Positions 1 to 22,740 of a stretch of DNA of 27,527 nucleotides are shown piece after piece (positions within the stretch are counted from its first letter, which is position 1; each line of letters starts with the position of its first letter). The DNA lies in the NCBI GenBank assembly GCA_000695325.1, contig AVPN01000021.1, positions 120,823-148,349 of the forward strand, in the 5' to 3' direction. The translations under genes were made by a program, and so were the position numbers. The DNA is from Pleurobrachia bachei. Taxonomy: Eukaryota; Ctenophora; Tentaculata; Cydippida; Pleurobrachiidae. The notes under the pieces are model-generated. The model did not search any database. It was given only the letters and a program-made list of their open reading frames with translations, and was not told the origin of the DNA.

Positions 1-137
1 ATTCGAACCATGTGCTGCCCGTCTTTCACCTAGTTAAGCTATCATAATGACGTCATGCTATCTCCAGAAGAAAACAGCTCGTTCGAGCCTGCTGAAATAT
101 ATTTTTTCTAAAAAGTTATGAAAAATTTTCAAAGTGT

Positions 138-640
138 TATACAACCACGTCCGAATCGTATTTCGAATCGGTGCATCTTACCGCATGTACTGTCTCTAAT
201 TAGCATTTTCGAAACGAACTGATACGTGATACCACGCCGAATCGGGACACTCCAAGTGGGATGAGACAGTATCAAAGTTTTAAAATAACTTTTTCTCTGA
301 AAATTCTTGGGGAGCACCGATCAAAGCATTGACAATCATTCTGCAAAATTTTGCAAAAAAGTTATGAAAATTTTTCAAAGTTATATCAACCATGTCCGAA
401 TCGTGTTTCGAATTAGTGCATCTTATCGAATGTGCTGCCGCTAATTAGACGGTTCGAGACGAAACGATACGTGATCCCCATCGAATTACAATTTTGACGC
501 TTGGTAAACTTACGATTCGATAGGACCCATGGGGATCACATATCTGTTCGTTTCGAACCGTCTAATTACCGACAGGATATACGGTAAGTTGCATCGATTC
601 GAAACACGATTCGGACGTGGTTGATACAACTTTGAAAAAA
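138..640. repeat. Three ~100 bp related repeat segments forming a foldback
   Basis: Segments at about 138-235 and 378-485 are diverged direct copies, sharing CCGAATCGT, TTTCGAAT, GTGCATCTTA, CTAATTAG and GATACGTGAT in order. The segment at about 526-640 is an inverted copy of the second, so 378-640 can fold into a long imperfect hairpin with a ~40 bp loop. No coding potential is seen. It abuts pogo-like ends at 660-731, so the whole may be the interior of a non-autonomous DNA transposon. The family was not identified. Confidence 0.7.
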
Positions 641-671
641 AAAAATTAAAAAATTTTTGGGGGAAAATTAT

Positions 672-731
672 CCTGCCGTTAAATAGAGGTGCCGTTAAAT
701 AGGGGGCCGTTAAATAGAGGTCCGACTGTAC
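672..731 (-). mobile_element. pogo/Tigger-like terminal repeat, multimerised
   Basis: On the minus strand it reads TACAGTCGGACCTCTATTTAACGG followed by two more CTATTTAACGG-type units. A CAGTCGGACC start next to TA, followed by tandem ACCTC(T/G)ATTTA(A/C)CGG blocks, is typical of the ends of pogo/Tigger-like elements. Related ends occur at 4528, 11661, 13335, 15178 and 23337. Assignment to the superfamily rests on end sequence only; no transposase is present. Confidence 0.55.
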
Positions 732-752
732 TAGAAAACTGGCTGAACTTAC

Positions 753-831
753 TCTTAAAGGAAACGGTATGTTTGTGGGAGTCGCTGTTGTTTTGTTTTT
801 GTTGCAAGGGCTTCCGTCCAATAGTTATCGT
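753..831 (-). CDS. Possible additional 3' exon of SASS6
   Basis: On the minus strand a good acceptor (TCTCTCTCAG) precedes a 79 bp open stretch that begins TITIGRKPLQQKQ and ends at a good donor (GTAAGTTC). It could be joined in frame to the phase-0 donor at 982 at the end of the last confident SASS6 exon. The residues are low-complexity and polar, like SAS-6 tails, which are poorly conserved, so homology gives no support. If SASS6 instead reads through the 982 donor it stops at 943 and this exon is unused. Confidence 0.3.
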
Positions 832-942
832 CTGAGAGAGAATTGTTTTATTAGAATTAGGAGTTGTACTTCCAAACATAATTAATTAAAACAGGAACCG
901 ACCAAACCAGGAAATAATGGTCCCTGATTGGCTGATACCCAG

Positions 943-13677
<12,735 letters not shown>

Positions 13678-14613
13678 CGCTAGAAATTTTCAGATATTTA
13701 AATGTTAATTCATAATTGGTTTCAAGTATGCTGTATGGGTTTTTTGACGAATGGACGCCGAGTGACTCGGCTCGAGTGGCGAGTCCCGACCCTGGCAAAA
13801 CCAGGGGCTCTTCCAACATCCCAGACCTGCAACTTCTCTATTCTTGCTCTCGGTTCCGACGGGGACAGATATCGGCTCGATTTTTACTCCGCAGAGAGAA
13901 TTGACGCCGTCGCAGAGCAGAGGCCAGAAATTTGAAAAATATTTGGGAAAAACTGCTTAAATTTTGAAGAAATAACTTGTTTCACCGTCTGCGCGCGCGA
14001 GCGGTTGAATGAATTAGTGCACCGCATAAATAATTTTTTGTGCGCATTACATTATTTATACACTTTGGCAGCGAAAATGCTGACGAATTTATTCCAGCAA
14101 ATTTTAAAAAGTAAAAAAACTTCCCAAATTTTCAAAAAAAAATTCAAAATTTTTCGAGAAAACTCAAAAGTTCGACTCATGGACTCTTCCTGTTGGCCAG
14201 CTGCCGCCTGCCCTACATCCTCCACCGGGGCTGCGTCCTTAGACCCTGATTGTAGGGGGTTTCACTCCATAATTCTGACCGTGGTTACCGCCCGGGCCCC
14301 TGGCCTGGCCCCGGATACAGGGGCACCGGGCAGCTCTGGCCTCCGTCGATCGGCCCGGAAAATTCTTAAGAATTGTGAACCCATTTACACTAGTTAGATC
14401 TTGAGGGCTGAGTCAACGCCCACAGCCCACCTTGATTTGGTCTCTCAATAATTGTCGTTCAGTGTTCCTGTTCACAACTAAAAAAATTACGATTTACCAT
14501 GATATTCCATAGTTACATCGTTAATCATCCGTATTTCTCGTTTTGTTAAACCAAGGTAATAATCATGACAAACATGACAAACAAATATACCTTCCAAATA
14601 GAGAGAGAGAGGT
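13678..14613. other. Shared upstream region between SASS6 and the tetraspanin
   Basis: The two genes are head to head, 936 bp apart by start codons, so their promoters must lie here, possibly shared. Two GC-rich blocks (about 13745-13930 and 14170-14440) stand out from AT-rich surroundings and look like inserted repeats. They have short open frames with no recognisable product. A CGCGCGCGAG run is at about 13990. No TATA box or defined element can be assigned with confidence. Confidence 0.5.
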
Positions 14614-16057
14614 ATGGTGGCTGAAGAAGAGAAGGAGAGAACAGTTAAACATGACCCACCAGAAAACAAGTTCACCCGGTGGGGCCTCTACTTTTACAAC
14701 TTTTTCTATTTCGTAAGTTAAAATTGTGTTGATTTGTGTTAAATAATAATACATAATTTCTTGTCTGTTTTTGAGAGTAACATCACCCCTTTCTCCAGTT
14801 CTTTTCTATTGGGTTCTTCTATCTGGGGATATGGTACGTGTTTCGGATGCAGATGATTGGAATAACAGAGTATAATTTGGTGCTATTCATTCTTGTCATT
14901 TTCTTCGTCCTAGGAGCCCTCATCATGATATCTCGTAAGTAAACGTTTGGTAGGTGTGTGAATCTGATGTGTGTGATACTGATTTTCTGTGTTGTTTCTG
15001 TGTGTTTGATTTTTTTATTTTTTTGTGTGTTCGATTTTGATTTTCTACAGAGGTTGTGCTGTGTTCTGGGACATTTTGGCAAAATAAAACAACTCTTTAC
15101 GTGGTTTGTCACTGCACCTTCTAGCTCCTTATCGCACCTCTTTAACGTACCATTCCCGTACCATCTTCTTTAGTAGTATTGTCGGACCCCGATTTACCGG
15201 GAGAATAAATTCCCCGGTAAATCGGGGTTCGAATGTACTGTCATTAGCACAGTCAGACCCCAAATTTACCGGGCTGATCGTGGTTATAGCACAGTATAGC
15301 ACGGTATATATCGGAGTGAAAATTTCTTTGCTCCCAATAGTCACACCATCTTCTTTCTTTCGAAGCACTTTGTTTCAATTTTAGTTATAAAATCTGTCGT
15401 AACTTTTAACTTAATTAGCCATTATTTTCACTTTTTTGCCGGAAATATCAACAAAAAGAATCTTCTGATTAAACATGTGTTTCCAACTCACTCTCTAAAC
15501 CCCTTTTTTCAGTTTCTTGCTTTGATGTGGATCATCTTGATAATCCAAGTGGCGTTCACTATCTGGTTATACGATGACTTACCAAATGTTAGTTAAATAT
15601 TTACTCTCGCAGCCATGAAGTAGTTCTGTCTTCTTCTGGAAGTTCTAAGCTTCTAAATCACCATTTAATTTCTCAGATAAACGTGTCTCAAATTTGAAAG
15701 TATAGAATCTCAACGAAATAATACATCTGTATAGAATCTCAAACCCAACCTTTATTTTGCAGCTTACTAGTGCGGTTAAGAACCAGTTGATCACACTGAT
15801 GAAGGTGTATGGAGAGGATGGTGATATGACGATGAATGAGATTCAATATGATGTAGGTACTAGGTGTTAGCTAATAGGCAATTAAAACAAGATAGCATAG
15901 TCTAATATAGGTCTTACAGTGTGATATAAAAGTGTTATTAAATCCCCACATATAATTTATTTGCACTAAATTTGTCTGAGTATACTAAAATTTAGCTAAC
16001 CCTCCCGTTCTAACCCTCTCCTCTACCTCTCTCTCTCTAGTTAAAGTAACGATCTTA

Positions 16058-16093
<36 letters not shown>

Positions 16094-16750
16094 GTTAAAG
16101 TAACGATCTCCCCCTCAGTACTCGTGTTGCGGAATTAAAAGTTACAAGGACTGGTACAACACTACTTGGGGATACCTTCACCCTTACCAAATCCCTGGAT
16201 CCTGCTGTGACTCGTTCAGTCCTACTTGTATTGCAAACATGACCGTATCAAATATGGTTAGTTCATTTCTCTTTATATGGCGTTAGCCTCGAGGTCCAGG
16301 GTTCAAAGCTCGGCTATGAAAATACTTTTTACTTTTCAAAGCACGGTCTGCAGTCCGTTAGCCTGATATCGCTACGACCGAAGAATCTCCAAGGTGACTC
16401 TCTCCCTCTATTTCCTCTCCTAATTCCCTAATTTCATAGGGATGTGACAATGTCGTGTCGGATGAAATGTTTGCTACGTACAGTTTGCTGATCACTGTTA
16501 CACTGTTCGCCTCCTTTTATCAGGTTAACATAATAATTGATTGGATATTGTATTAGTAATTAGTTAAGTAGTACAATGAAATAATTGACCAATTGGGTGA
16601 CTTCTCTTTTAAACCCTAATAAACCACTAATGGTAACTGGCTACTGGTAATCACTAATATTTGCGTTAACTAACCGTTATTTCCTTATTTTATTAGGTGG
16701 TTGGTATAAGTTTAGCATATGTTCTGACCAGAGTCATTCACGTTATATGA
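14614..16750 (+). CDS. Tetraspanin
   Basis: Four-helix membrane scaffold protein that organises partner proteins in membrane microdomains. Exons: 14614-14712, 14799-14934, 15051-15100, 15513-15587, 15763-15852, 16119-16256, 16440-16523, 16697-16750; 241 aa, within the family's usual 200-300. TM1 is about residues 25-48, TM2 59-78, TM3 96-114 and TM4 209-235. The large extracellular loop holds the signature CCG (153-155), then CC (179-180), C187 and GC (197-198), a six-Cys type, with N-X-S/T sites at 164 and 190. The loop after TM2 has LCSGTFWQNK in place of the common GCCGA. The donor after 15100 (GTGGTT) and after 15587 (GTTAGT) are weak, but the joined frame aligns well with the family. The last two exons are duplicated downstream (17807, 18064). 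Confidence 0.93.
15178..15290 (+). mobile_element. pogo-like short elements in tetraspanin intron 3
   Basis: GTCGGACCCCGATTTACCGG and CCGGTAAATCGGGGTTCG form a near-perfect hairpin with a ~16 bp loop, ending in TGTACTGT. A second partial end, CAGTCAGACCCCAAATTTAC, follows at 15251. No coding sequence. Confidence 0.65.
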
Positions 16751-17360
16751 GAGGAACCTGGGTGATCCTTATGGTGAATGGTAATACATTATCATGATTA
16801 TAATGGTAAAAAGAAACTTTTAAACCCTGAGTTTATGAACTTTACATAGAGTAACGATAGAGAGAGAGATATAGTAAGTCCAAAATTTGCTAATCATCTG
16901 TTGACCTGATCGCTAGAAACTATTTGATTTGTTGTGTTTTTGAGGATTTAGAACAGTGTATTATATTTTGGTAATTGTATATTTTTGTGTACATGTGTGC
17001 AGTTGCTATACGAAACTTCTATTGTTGTCGAACACAATGTCCAAATTTCCTGTTCAAAAGTTCCCATTTTGCTATTTTTCCTCTTTTCTTTTTCCCATCG
17101 GATCTAGTCTTTGTACTATCCAACTAGTTTATTCTCTCCTTCTTTTCCGGCAACCAACCGGACCCGCCATCGTATCCCCTTAATTCTGAAATAATCTAAC
17201 ATTCCACCTTCGTATCCCTGATCCCTCCTACGTAGAGCTCAAGACGTATTGATCATAATCTACACAACATCAGTCTAAAAATTCAAGTGCTAGTACATTC
17301 CAACTCACCCCCCCCCCACTTACCTTGATCTACCCCCAAATTCCCTCCCCACCTCCTCCT

Positions 17361-17650
17361 AGCACACATAATGTCGTACAACAACCTCCTTCCCTAGCAC
17401 ACATAATGTCGTACAACAACCTCCTTCCCTAGCACACATAATGTCGTACAACAACCTCCTTCCCTAGCACACATAATGTCGTACAACAACCTCCTTCCCT
17501 AGCACACATAATGTCGTACAACAACCTCCTTCCCTAGCACACATAATGTCGTACAACAACCTCCTTCCCTAGCACACATAATGTCGTACAACAACCTCCT
17601 TCCCTAGCACACATAATGTCGTACAACAATGCGGACCAGCCCAGTGCCCC
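17361..17650 (+). repeat. 35 bp minisatellite that repeats the Pak start codon
   Basis: ATGTCGTACAACAA recurs at 17371 and every 35 bp to 17616. The first seven copies each encode a complete short frame, MSYNNLLP then TAG; the eighth continues into the Pak reading frame. The copy-2 version has one short frame (18738) before the true start (18773). 35 is not a multiple of three, so the copies do not extend the protein. Confidence 0.95.
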
Positions 17651-17697
17651 TCCACCCCGGACCGTCTCCCTATTGGACACCAGTATGCAGCCGCCAC
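17616..17697 (+). pseudogene. Truncated copy of Pak first coding exon
   Basis: It encodes MSYNNADQPSAPPPRTVS and on to MQPP as in the intact exon at 18773, then is cut at the duplication join and runs into intron-derived sequence. No donor follows in the right place, so it cannot make Pak by itself. Confidence 0.85.
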
Positions 17698-17806
17698 ACT
17701 TTTCAAAGCACGGTCTGCAGTCCGTTAGCCTGATATCGCTACGACCGAAGAATCTCCAAGGTGACTCTCTCCCTCTATTTCCTCTCCTAATTCCCTAATT
17801 TCATAG

Positions 17807-18117
17807 GGATGTGACAATGTCGTGTCGGATGAAATTTTTGCTACGTACAGTTTGCTGATCACTGTTACACTGTTCGCCTCCTTTTATCAGGTTAACATAA
17901 TAATTGATTGGATATTGTATTAGTAATTAGTTAAGTAGTACAATGAAATAATTGACCAATTGGGTGACTTCTCTTTTAAACCCTAATAAACCACTAATGG
18001 TAACTGGCTACTGGTAATCACTAATATTTGCGTTAACTAACCGTTATTTCCTTATTTTATTAGGTGGTTGGTATAAGTTTAGCATATGTTCTGACCAGAG
18101 TCATTCACGTTATATGA
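17807..18117 (+). pseudogene. Duplicated last two exons of the tetraspanin
   Basis: Exon copies 17807-17890 and 18064-18117 match 16440-16523 and 16697-16750, with one coding change (ATG to ATT, Met to Ile). Splice sites are intact, so they could be used as alternative terminal exons, but nothing in this copy is needed for a full protein. Confidence 0.8.
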
Positions 18118-18772
18118 GAGGAACCTGGGTGATCCTTATGGTGAATGGTAATACATTATCATGATTATAATGGTAAAAAGAAACTGTTAAACCCTGAGTT
18201 TATGAACTTTACATAGAGTAACGATAGAGAGAGAGATATAGTAAGTCCAAAATTTGCTAATCATCTGTTGACCTGATCGCTAGAAACTATTTGATTTGTT
18301 GTGTTTTTGAGGATTTAGAACAGTGTATTATATTTTGGTAATTGTATATTTTTGTGTACATGTGTGCAGTTGCTATACGAAACTTCTATTGTTGTCGAAC
18401 ACAATGTCCAAATTTCCTGTTCAAAAGTTCCCATTTTGCTATTTTTCCTCTTTTCTTTTTCCCATCGGATCTAGTCTTTGTACTATCCAACTAGTTTATT
18501 CTCTCCTTCTTTTCCGGCAACCAACCGGACCCGCCATCGTATCCCCTTAATTCTGAAATAATCTAACATTCCACCTTCGTATCCCTGATCCCTCCTACGT
18601 AGAGCTCAAGACGTATTGATCATAATCTACACAACATCAGTCTAAAAATTCAAGTGCTAGTACATTCCAACTCACCCCCCCCCCACTTACCTTGATCTAC
18701 CCCCAAATTCCCTCCCCACCTCCTCCTAGCACACATAATGTCGTACAACAACCTCCTTCCCTAGCACACATA
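18118..18772 (+). other. Pak upstream region
   Basis: 655 bp between the second tetraspanin stop and the Pak start. It is AT-rich, then C-rich from about 18676. Sequence matches 16751-17340 in copy 1, so both carry the same presumed Pak promoter and tetraspanin 3' flank. A 75-codon open stretch (18323 and 16956) is hydrophobic but has no recognised family and no coding signature. One short upstream frame MSYNNLLP is at 18738. Confidence 0.5.
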
Positions 18773-21001
18773 ATGTCGTACAACAATGCGGATCAGCCCA
18801 GTGCCCCTCCACCCCGGACCGTCTCCCTATTGGATACAAGTATGCAGCCTCCAAACAAACCCCTACCCCAGCTCCCCGCCAAATCCAAGGAGAGCAAGTT
18901 TTTTACCATCCTCAAGTTAGGATCATCATCAGGTAATTTTAATTAACTAGTTAATTAGTTAGTTAATTAGTTAATTAATTATTGAATTAAATGGATTTAT
19001 CAGTCAATACATATTTTATAATGCAGTTATTATCACTTGTATCAATTTACCAGTAATTATGACTGATCATAGCTTAGATTCTTATCGCCACCACTTCATA
19101 TATTATATCTCCGCAATATTCGGCTGCGTGTCTACTTGTAACCCCCGCTCTCCTAACACAGGCACATCTGCAAGGGGAAAGATAGACATCAGCAACCCAC
19201 AAGATTTCCTGCACACTGTCCACGTGGGATTTGATCCTAATTCTGGGGAGTTCACGGTAATTTACAACCTGTGACGTCACAAACTTAGCTCTGACGTCAC
19301 AAACTCAGCTCTGACGTCACAAACTAAGCTCTGACGTCACAAACTAGACTCTGACGTCACAAACGTAGCTCTGACGTCACAAACTAGACTCTGACGTCAC
19401 AAACGTAGCTCTGACGTCACAAACTCAGCTCTGACGTCACAAACTTAGTTCTGACGTCACAAACTCACGTTCACCTCTGACGTCTTTGTTATGCATGGTA
19501 ATGATAAATAACTGTACTAAAATATCCCTTTTCCAGAATTTACCAAAAGAGTGGGAGACGATGTTGCGCTGTGCTAATATTACAAAAGAGGAGACAAAGA
19601 AGAATCCTAAGGTACGTTGATTACTGACTAGCTCACACCGCAAATTGTGAGGGTTCAGTTGATCAGGTTAGTTACTCTCCAGTCTCTAATGTTTTTGGGC
19701 TTTTTGCATCGAGGTGTCAGTATATAATAACAGTATAATTAGCAGTAGAACAATGGTGGTATTGATGTGTGGCTTAGAACCCTATCTTAGAAAGATAAAA
19801 GCTCCGATTGCCCGTTTCCTTCTCTCATCTCTGGAGATATTTCTTGGTATATTTATAAAGTCCAGAGATGCCCATATTTTCATATTTTGTGACGTCACGA
19901 TGACGTCATCATCTAGAGTCTTGAATGTAAATAGTTTCATGTGTGTTTGAGTTAAAACTGTGTGTAATCTTGGTGATGACAGAGTAGTTGTTTCAGGTGA
20001 AGAACAATTACGATACTCTATTTTTTATCTTTCTCTATCTCTCCCTCTATCTTTCTATCTCTCTATCTTTCTATCTCTCTCCATCTCTCCATATATACCC
20101 CCTTAACCTTATTAGTATATTTCCGCCCATATATAACGTCATCTGCTGACTGGTATATGTGAGTATTTTAAGAAAGGGGCTCCAAATTTGGAAATATTAT
20201 AAGGAGGAAGAATGGAGATCAAAAACAGGGTGCTCTAGAAATATTTTACCCCTTCGGTCATGTCATAGCTCAACAGATGACACCCGTTATTATTGTTCAG
20301 TACGGTGCTAACACCCTTTCTTCAGGCGGTGCTAGATGTTCTGACATTCCACACTGATAAAGATAAGGAAACTAAATATATGCAACGTGGTGATTATGGT
20401 GAGTTACAGGGTGTTTTATAAAAATCGAGCCATCTTCGATTTAGGTCTTCACAGGAACCGACCGATTACCGAATCAGGAAATACTGGTCCCTTCACCAAT
20501 CACGTGACCTAAATAACGAGTTCTGATTGCAATAGGTTGTTTACTTATGCCGGTCGGATCCTGGCTCTTCAGGATTCCTGAACACCTCACTATTCCTCAT
20601 TCAACCATTTACTTCGCTGTTGTTTCTTACTGGCAAACATTTAAAGCTTGGTAGACTAGCTGAGATCGATAGGTTAATTAACCTAAGATCTAATATTCAC
20701 CCCAACCAGTTTTAAAGGGGTTTTAAACTTCTAAATCACCCCACCAGAGCAAGATGAAGATGATGGCAAAGACACCCCACCTAACTCCCCCCAATCTAAT
20801 TCTCCCTCAATCTAACCCTCCCCCTCCCCACTAGAGCAAGATGAAGATGATGATAAAGACACCCCACCGACACCCACAGCCTCCAGCCCCTCTGCCTCAA
20901 CTCCAGGAACACCAGGAACAGTTGGAGGGGACGGTGGTGATGCTCCCGCTATTCCTGCTGTCGCTCCCCGACCTCCACACACCAAGACACAGAGCACTCG
21001 G
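18773..21001 (+). CDS. Pak: p21-activated kinase, group I, N-terminal half (3' partial)
   Basis: Pak kinases are effectors of Rac and Cdc42; the N-terminal region binds GTPases and adaptors and holds the kinase off. Exons: 18773-18932, 19162-19256, 19537-19611, 20326-20398, 20835-21001; phases agree, giving 190 residues so far. Residues 9-18 (PSAPPPRTVS) match the Nck-binding Pro motif and 31-37 (KPLPQLP) the next Pro motif. The CRIB is 63-76 (ISNPQDFLHTVHVG). It is followed by the autoinhibitory segment (NLPKEWETMLRCANITKEE to AVLDVLTFHTDK), an acidic stretch (EQDEDDD) and a PIX-type PxxxPR site (PAVAPRPPHTK). The start is the last ATG of the 35 bp array, in frame with the motif. The kinase domain is absent through 27527, so either the next intron exceeds 6.5 kb or the gene is broken. 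Confidence 0.93.
19272..19485 (+). repeat. 20 bp tandem array, each unit with a perfect CRE (TGACGTCA)
   Basis: TGACGTCACAAAC plus a variable 7-base tail repeats from 19272 to 19452 in exact 20 bp steps (ten TGACGTCA sites), then TGACGTCT at 19478. It lies 16 bp after the donor of Pak exon 2 (19257). The octamer is invariant in all ten units while the tail varies (CTTAGCT, CTAGACT, CGTAGCT). Two more TGACGTCA sites occur at about 19890-19907. Confidence 0.95.
20451..20572 (-). mobile_element. Full-length MITE copy in Pak intron
   Basis: It shows both inverted ends: CAGGAACCGACCG on the left and CCGGTCGGATCCTG on the right, with the reverse core TCACGTGACC, AACGAGTTCTGATTG. It is the best copy for defining the family's ends. 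It carries a small CAATAG insertion. Confidence 0.85.
20747..20787 (+). pseudogene. Decoy copy of Pak exon 5 acceptor and start
   Basis: CCAG then AGCAAGATGAAGATGATG and AAAGACACCCCACC repeat the acceptor and first ~38 bases of the real exon at 20835. Spliced in the same phase, this copy reads through Asn/Ser/Pro codons to an in-frame TAA before the real exon, so its use would truncate Pak. Confidence 0.8.
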
Positions 21002-22506
21002 GTAAGCAGTTAGTTACACCCCGACCTCCACACACCAAGACACAGAGCACTCGGGTAAGCAGTTAGTTACACCCCGACCTCCACACACCAAGACACAGAG
21101 CACTCGGGTAAGCAGTTAGTTACACCCCGACCTCCACACACCAAGACACAGAGCACTCGGGTAAGCAGTTAGTTACACCCCGACCTCCACACACCAAGAC
21201 ACAGAGCACTCGGGTAAGCAGTTAGTTACACCCCGACCTCCACACACCAAGACACAGAGCACTCGGGTAAGAAGCTAGTTATACCCCGACCTCCACACAC
21301 CAAGACACAGAGCACTCGGGTAAGAAGCTAGTTATACCCCGACCTCCACACACCAAGACACAGAGCACTCGGGTAAGAAGCTAGTTATACCCCGACCTCC
21401 ACACACCAAGACACAGAGCACTCGGGTAAGAAGCTAGTTATACCCCGACCTCCACACACCAAGACACAGAGCACTCGGGTAAGAAGCTAGTTATACCCCG
21501 ACCTCCACACACCAAGACACAGAGCACTCGGGTAAGAAGCTAGTTATACCCCGACCTCCACACACCAAGACACAGAGCACTCGGGTAAGAAGCTAGTTAT
21601 ACCCCGACCTCCACACACCAAGACACAGAGCACTCGGGTAAGAAGCTAGTTATACCCCGACCTCCACACACCAAGACACAGAGCACTCGGGTAAGAAGCT
21701 AGTTATACCCCGACCTCCACACACCAAGACACAGAGCACTCGGGTAAGAAGCTAGTTATACCCCGACCTCCACACACCAAGACACAGAGCACTCGGGTAA
21801 GAAGCTAGTTATACCCCGACCTCCACACACCAAGACACAGAGCACTCGGGTAAGAAGCTAGTTATACCCCGACCTCCACACACCAAGACACAGAGCACTC
21901 GGGTAAGAAGCTAGTTATACCCCGACCTCCACACACCAAGACACAGAGCACTCGGGTAAGAAGCTAGTTATACCCCGACCTCCACACACCAAGACACAGA
22001 GCACTCGGGTAAGAAGCTAGTTATACCCCGACCTCCACACACCAAGACACAGAGCACTCGGGTAAGAAGCTAGTTATACCCCGACCTCCACACACCAAGA
22101 CACAGAGCACTCGGGTAAGAAGCTAGTTATACCCCGACCTCCACACACCAAGACACAGAGCACTCGGGTAAGAAGCTAGTTATACCCCGACCTCCACACA
22201 CCAAGACACAGAGCACTCGGGTAAGAAGCTAGTTATACCCCGACCTCCACACACCAAGACACAGAGCACTCGGGTAAGAAGCTAGTTATACCCCGACCTC
22301 CACACACCAAGACACAGAGCACTCGGGTAAGAAGCTAGTTATACCCCGACCTCCACACACCAAGACACAGAGCACTCGGGTAAGAAGCTAGTTATACCCC
22401 GACCTCCACACACCAAGACACAGAGCACTCGGGTAAGAAGCTAGTTATACCCCGACCTCCACACACCAAGACACAGAGCACTCGGGTAAGAAGCTAGTTA
22501 TACCCC

Positions 22507-22510
<4 letters not shown>
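20966..22510 (+). repeat. 53 bp minisatellite repeating the Pak exon end with its splice donor, 29 copies
   Basis: The unit is CCCCGACCTCCACACACCAA, then GACACAGAGCACTCGG, then the donor GTAAG and a short tail; a partial 30th unit ends at 22510. The first unit is the end of the real exon (APRPPHTKTQSTR). The first five units have the tail GTAAGCAGTTAGTTACA and the next 24 GTAAGAAGCTAGTTATA; within each class I see essentially no differences. Retention of any unit hits a TAG within four codons of the donor. Confidence 0.97.
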
Positions 22511-22557
<47 letters not shown>

Positions 22558-22685
22558 CCCCACTCCCTCTCTATCTCTCTCGTACCCATGAGCGAGGGAC
22601 TTTCTAGAGGCCATCTAAATCACAACCCGCAACGGACATTTATTTATTTATCCCCCGTATCTCTCTATTTTAGATAAAGAGAGAG

Positions 22686-22723
<38 letters not shown>

Positions 22724-22735
22724 TCTCTCTCTAGC
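22511..22735. repeat. (CT)n and (GA)n tracts
   Basis: A pure CT run (about 22512-22552) is followed 130 bp later by a GA run (about 22678-22722) that ends in TTTCTCTCTCT. The two could pair as a long hairpin. Immediately follows the 53 bp array. Confidence 0.9.
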
Positions 22736-22740
22736 CGTTA

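Larger units (their letters stand above)
16331..18856. repeat. Tandem duplication across tetraspanin 3' end and Pak 5' end
   Basis: Copy 1 is 16331-17697 and copy 2 begins at 17698 (offset 1367), nearly identical. Each carries the last two tetraspanin exons, the region between the genes and the Pak first exon up to MQPP. The join fuses the Pak exon (ATGCAGCCGCCA) to ACTTTTCAAAGCACGG of the tetraspanin intron, with minimal shared sequence. The copies differ in the 35 bp start-codon minisatellite: eight ATGs in copy 1 and two in copy 2. Confidence 0.92.

Noticed and set aside
1-45. tRNA-like A box and B box (GGTTCGAAT) on the minus strand at the window edge
   Set aside because: The spacing between the boxes is too short for a tRNA and the 3' part is outside the window; at best a tRNA-derived SINE fragment.
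13702-13935. 77-codon open frame in a GC-rich block
   Set aside because: No similarity that I recognise, and two overlapping frames are open; likely a repeat insertion.
14005-14397. 130-codon open frame between SASS6 and the tetraspanin
   Set aside because: Spans an AT-rich part and a GC-rich repeat-like block with abrupt composition change; no recognisable domain or splice sites.
16956-17183. 75-codon hydrophobic open frame, repeated at 18323
   Set aside because: Present twice only because of the tandem duplication; no family features, no splice or start support, and its location is the tetraspanin 3' flank.
17361-17650. Protein repeat built from MSYNN units
   Set aside because: The 35 bp unit is not a multiple of three and each copy ends in TAG, so it cannot code for a repeated protein.
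20966-22510. CRISPR array
   Set aside because: Units are contiguous 53 bp tandem repeats without unique spacers, and the first unit is part of a Pak exon; the genome is eukaryotic.
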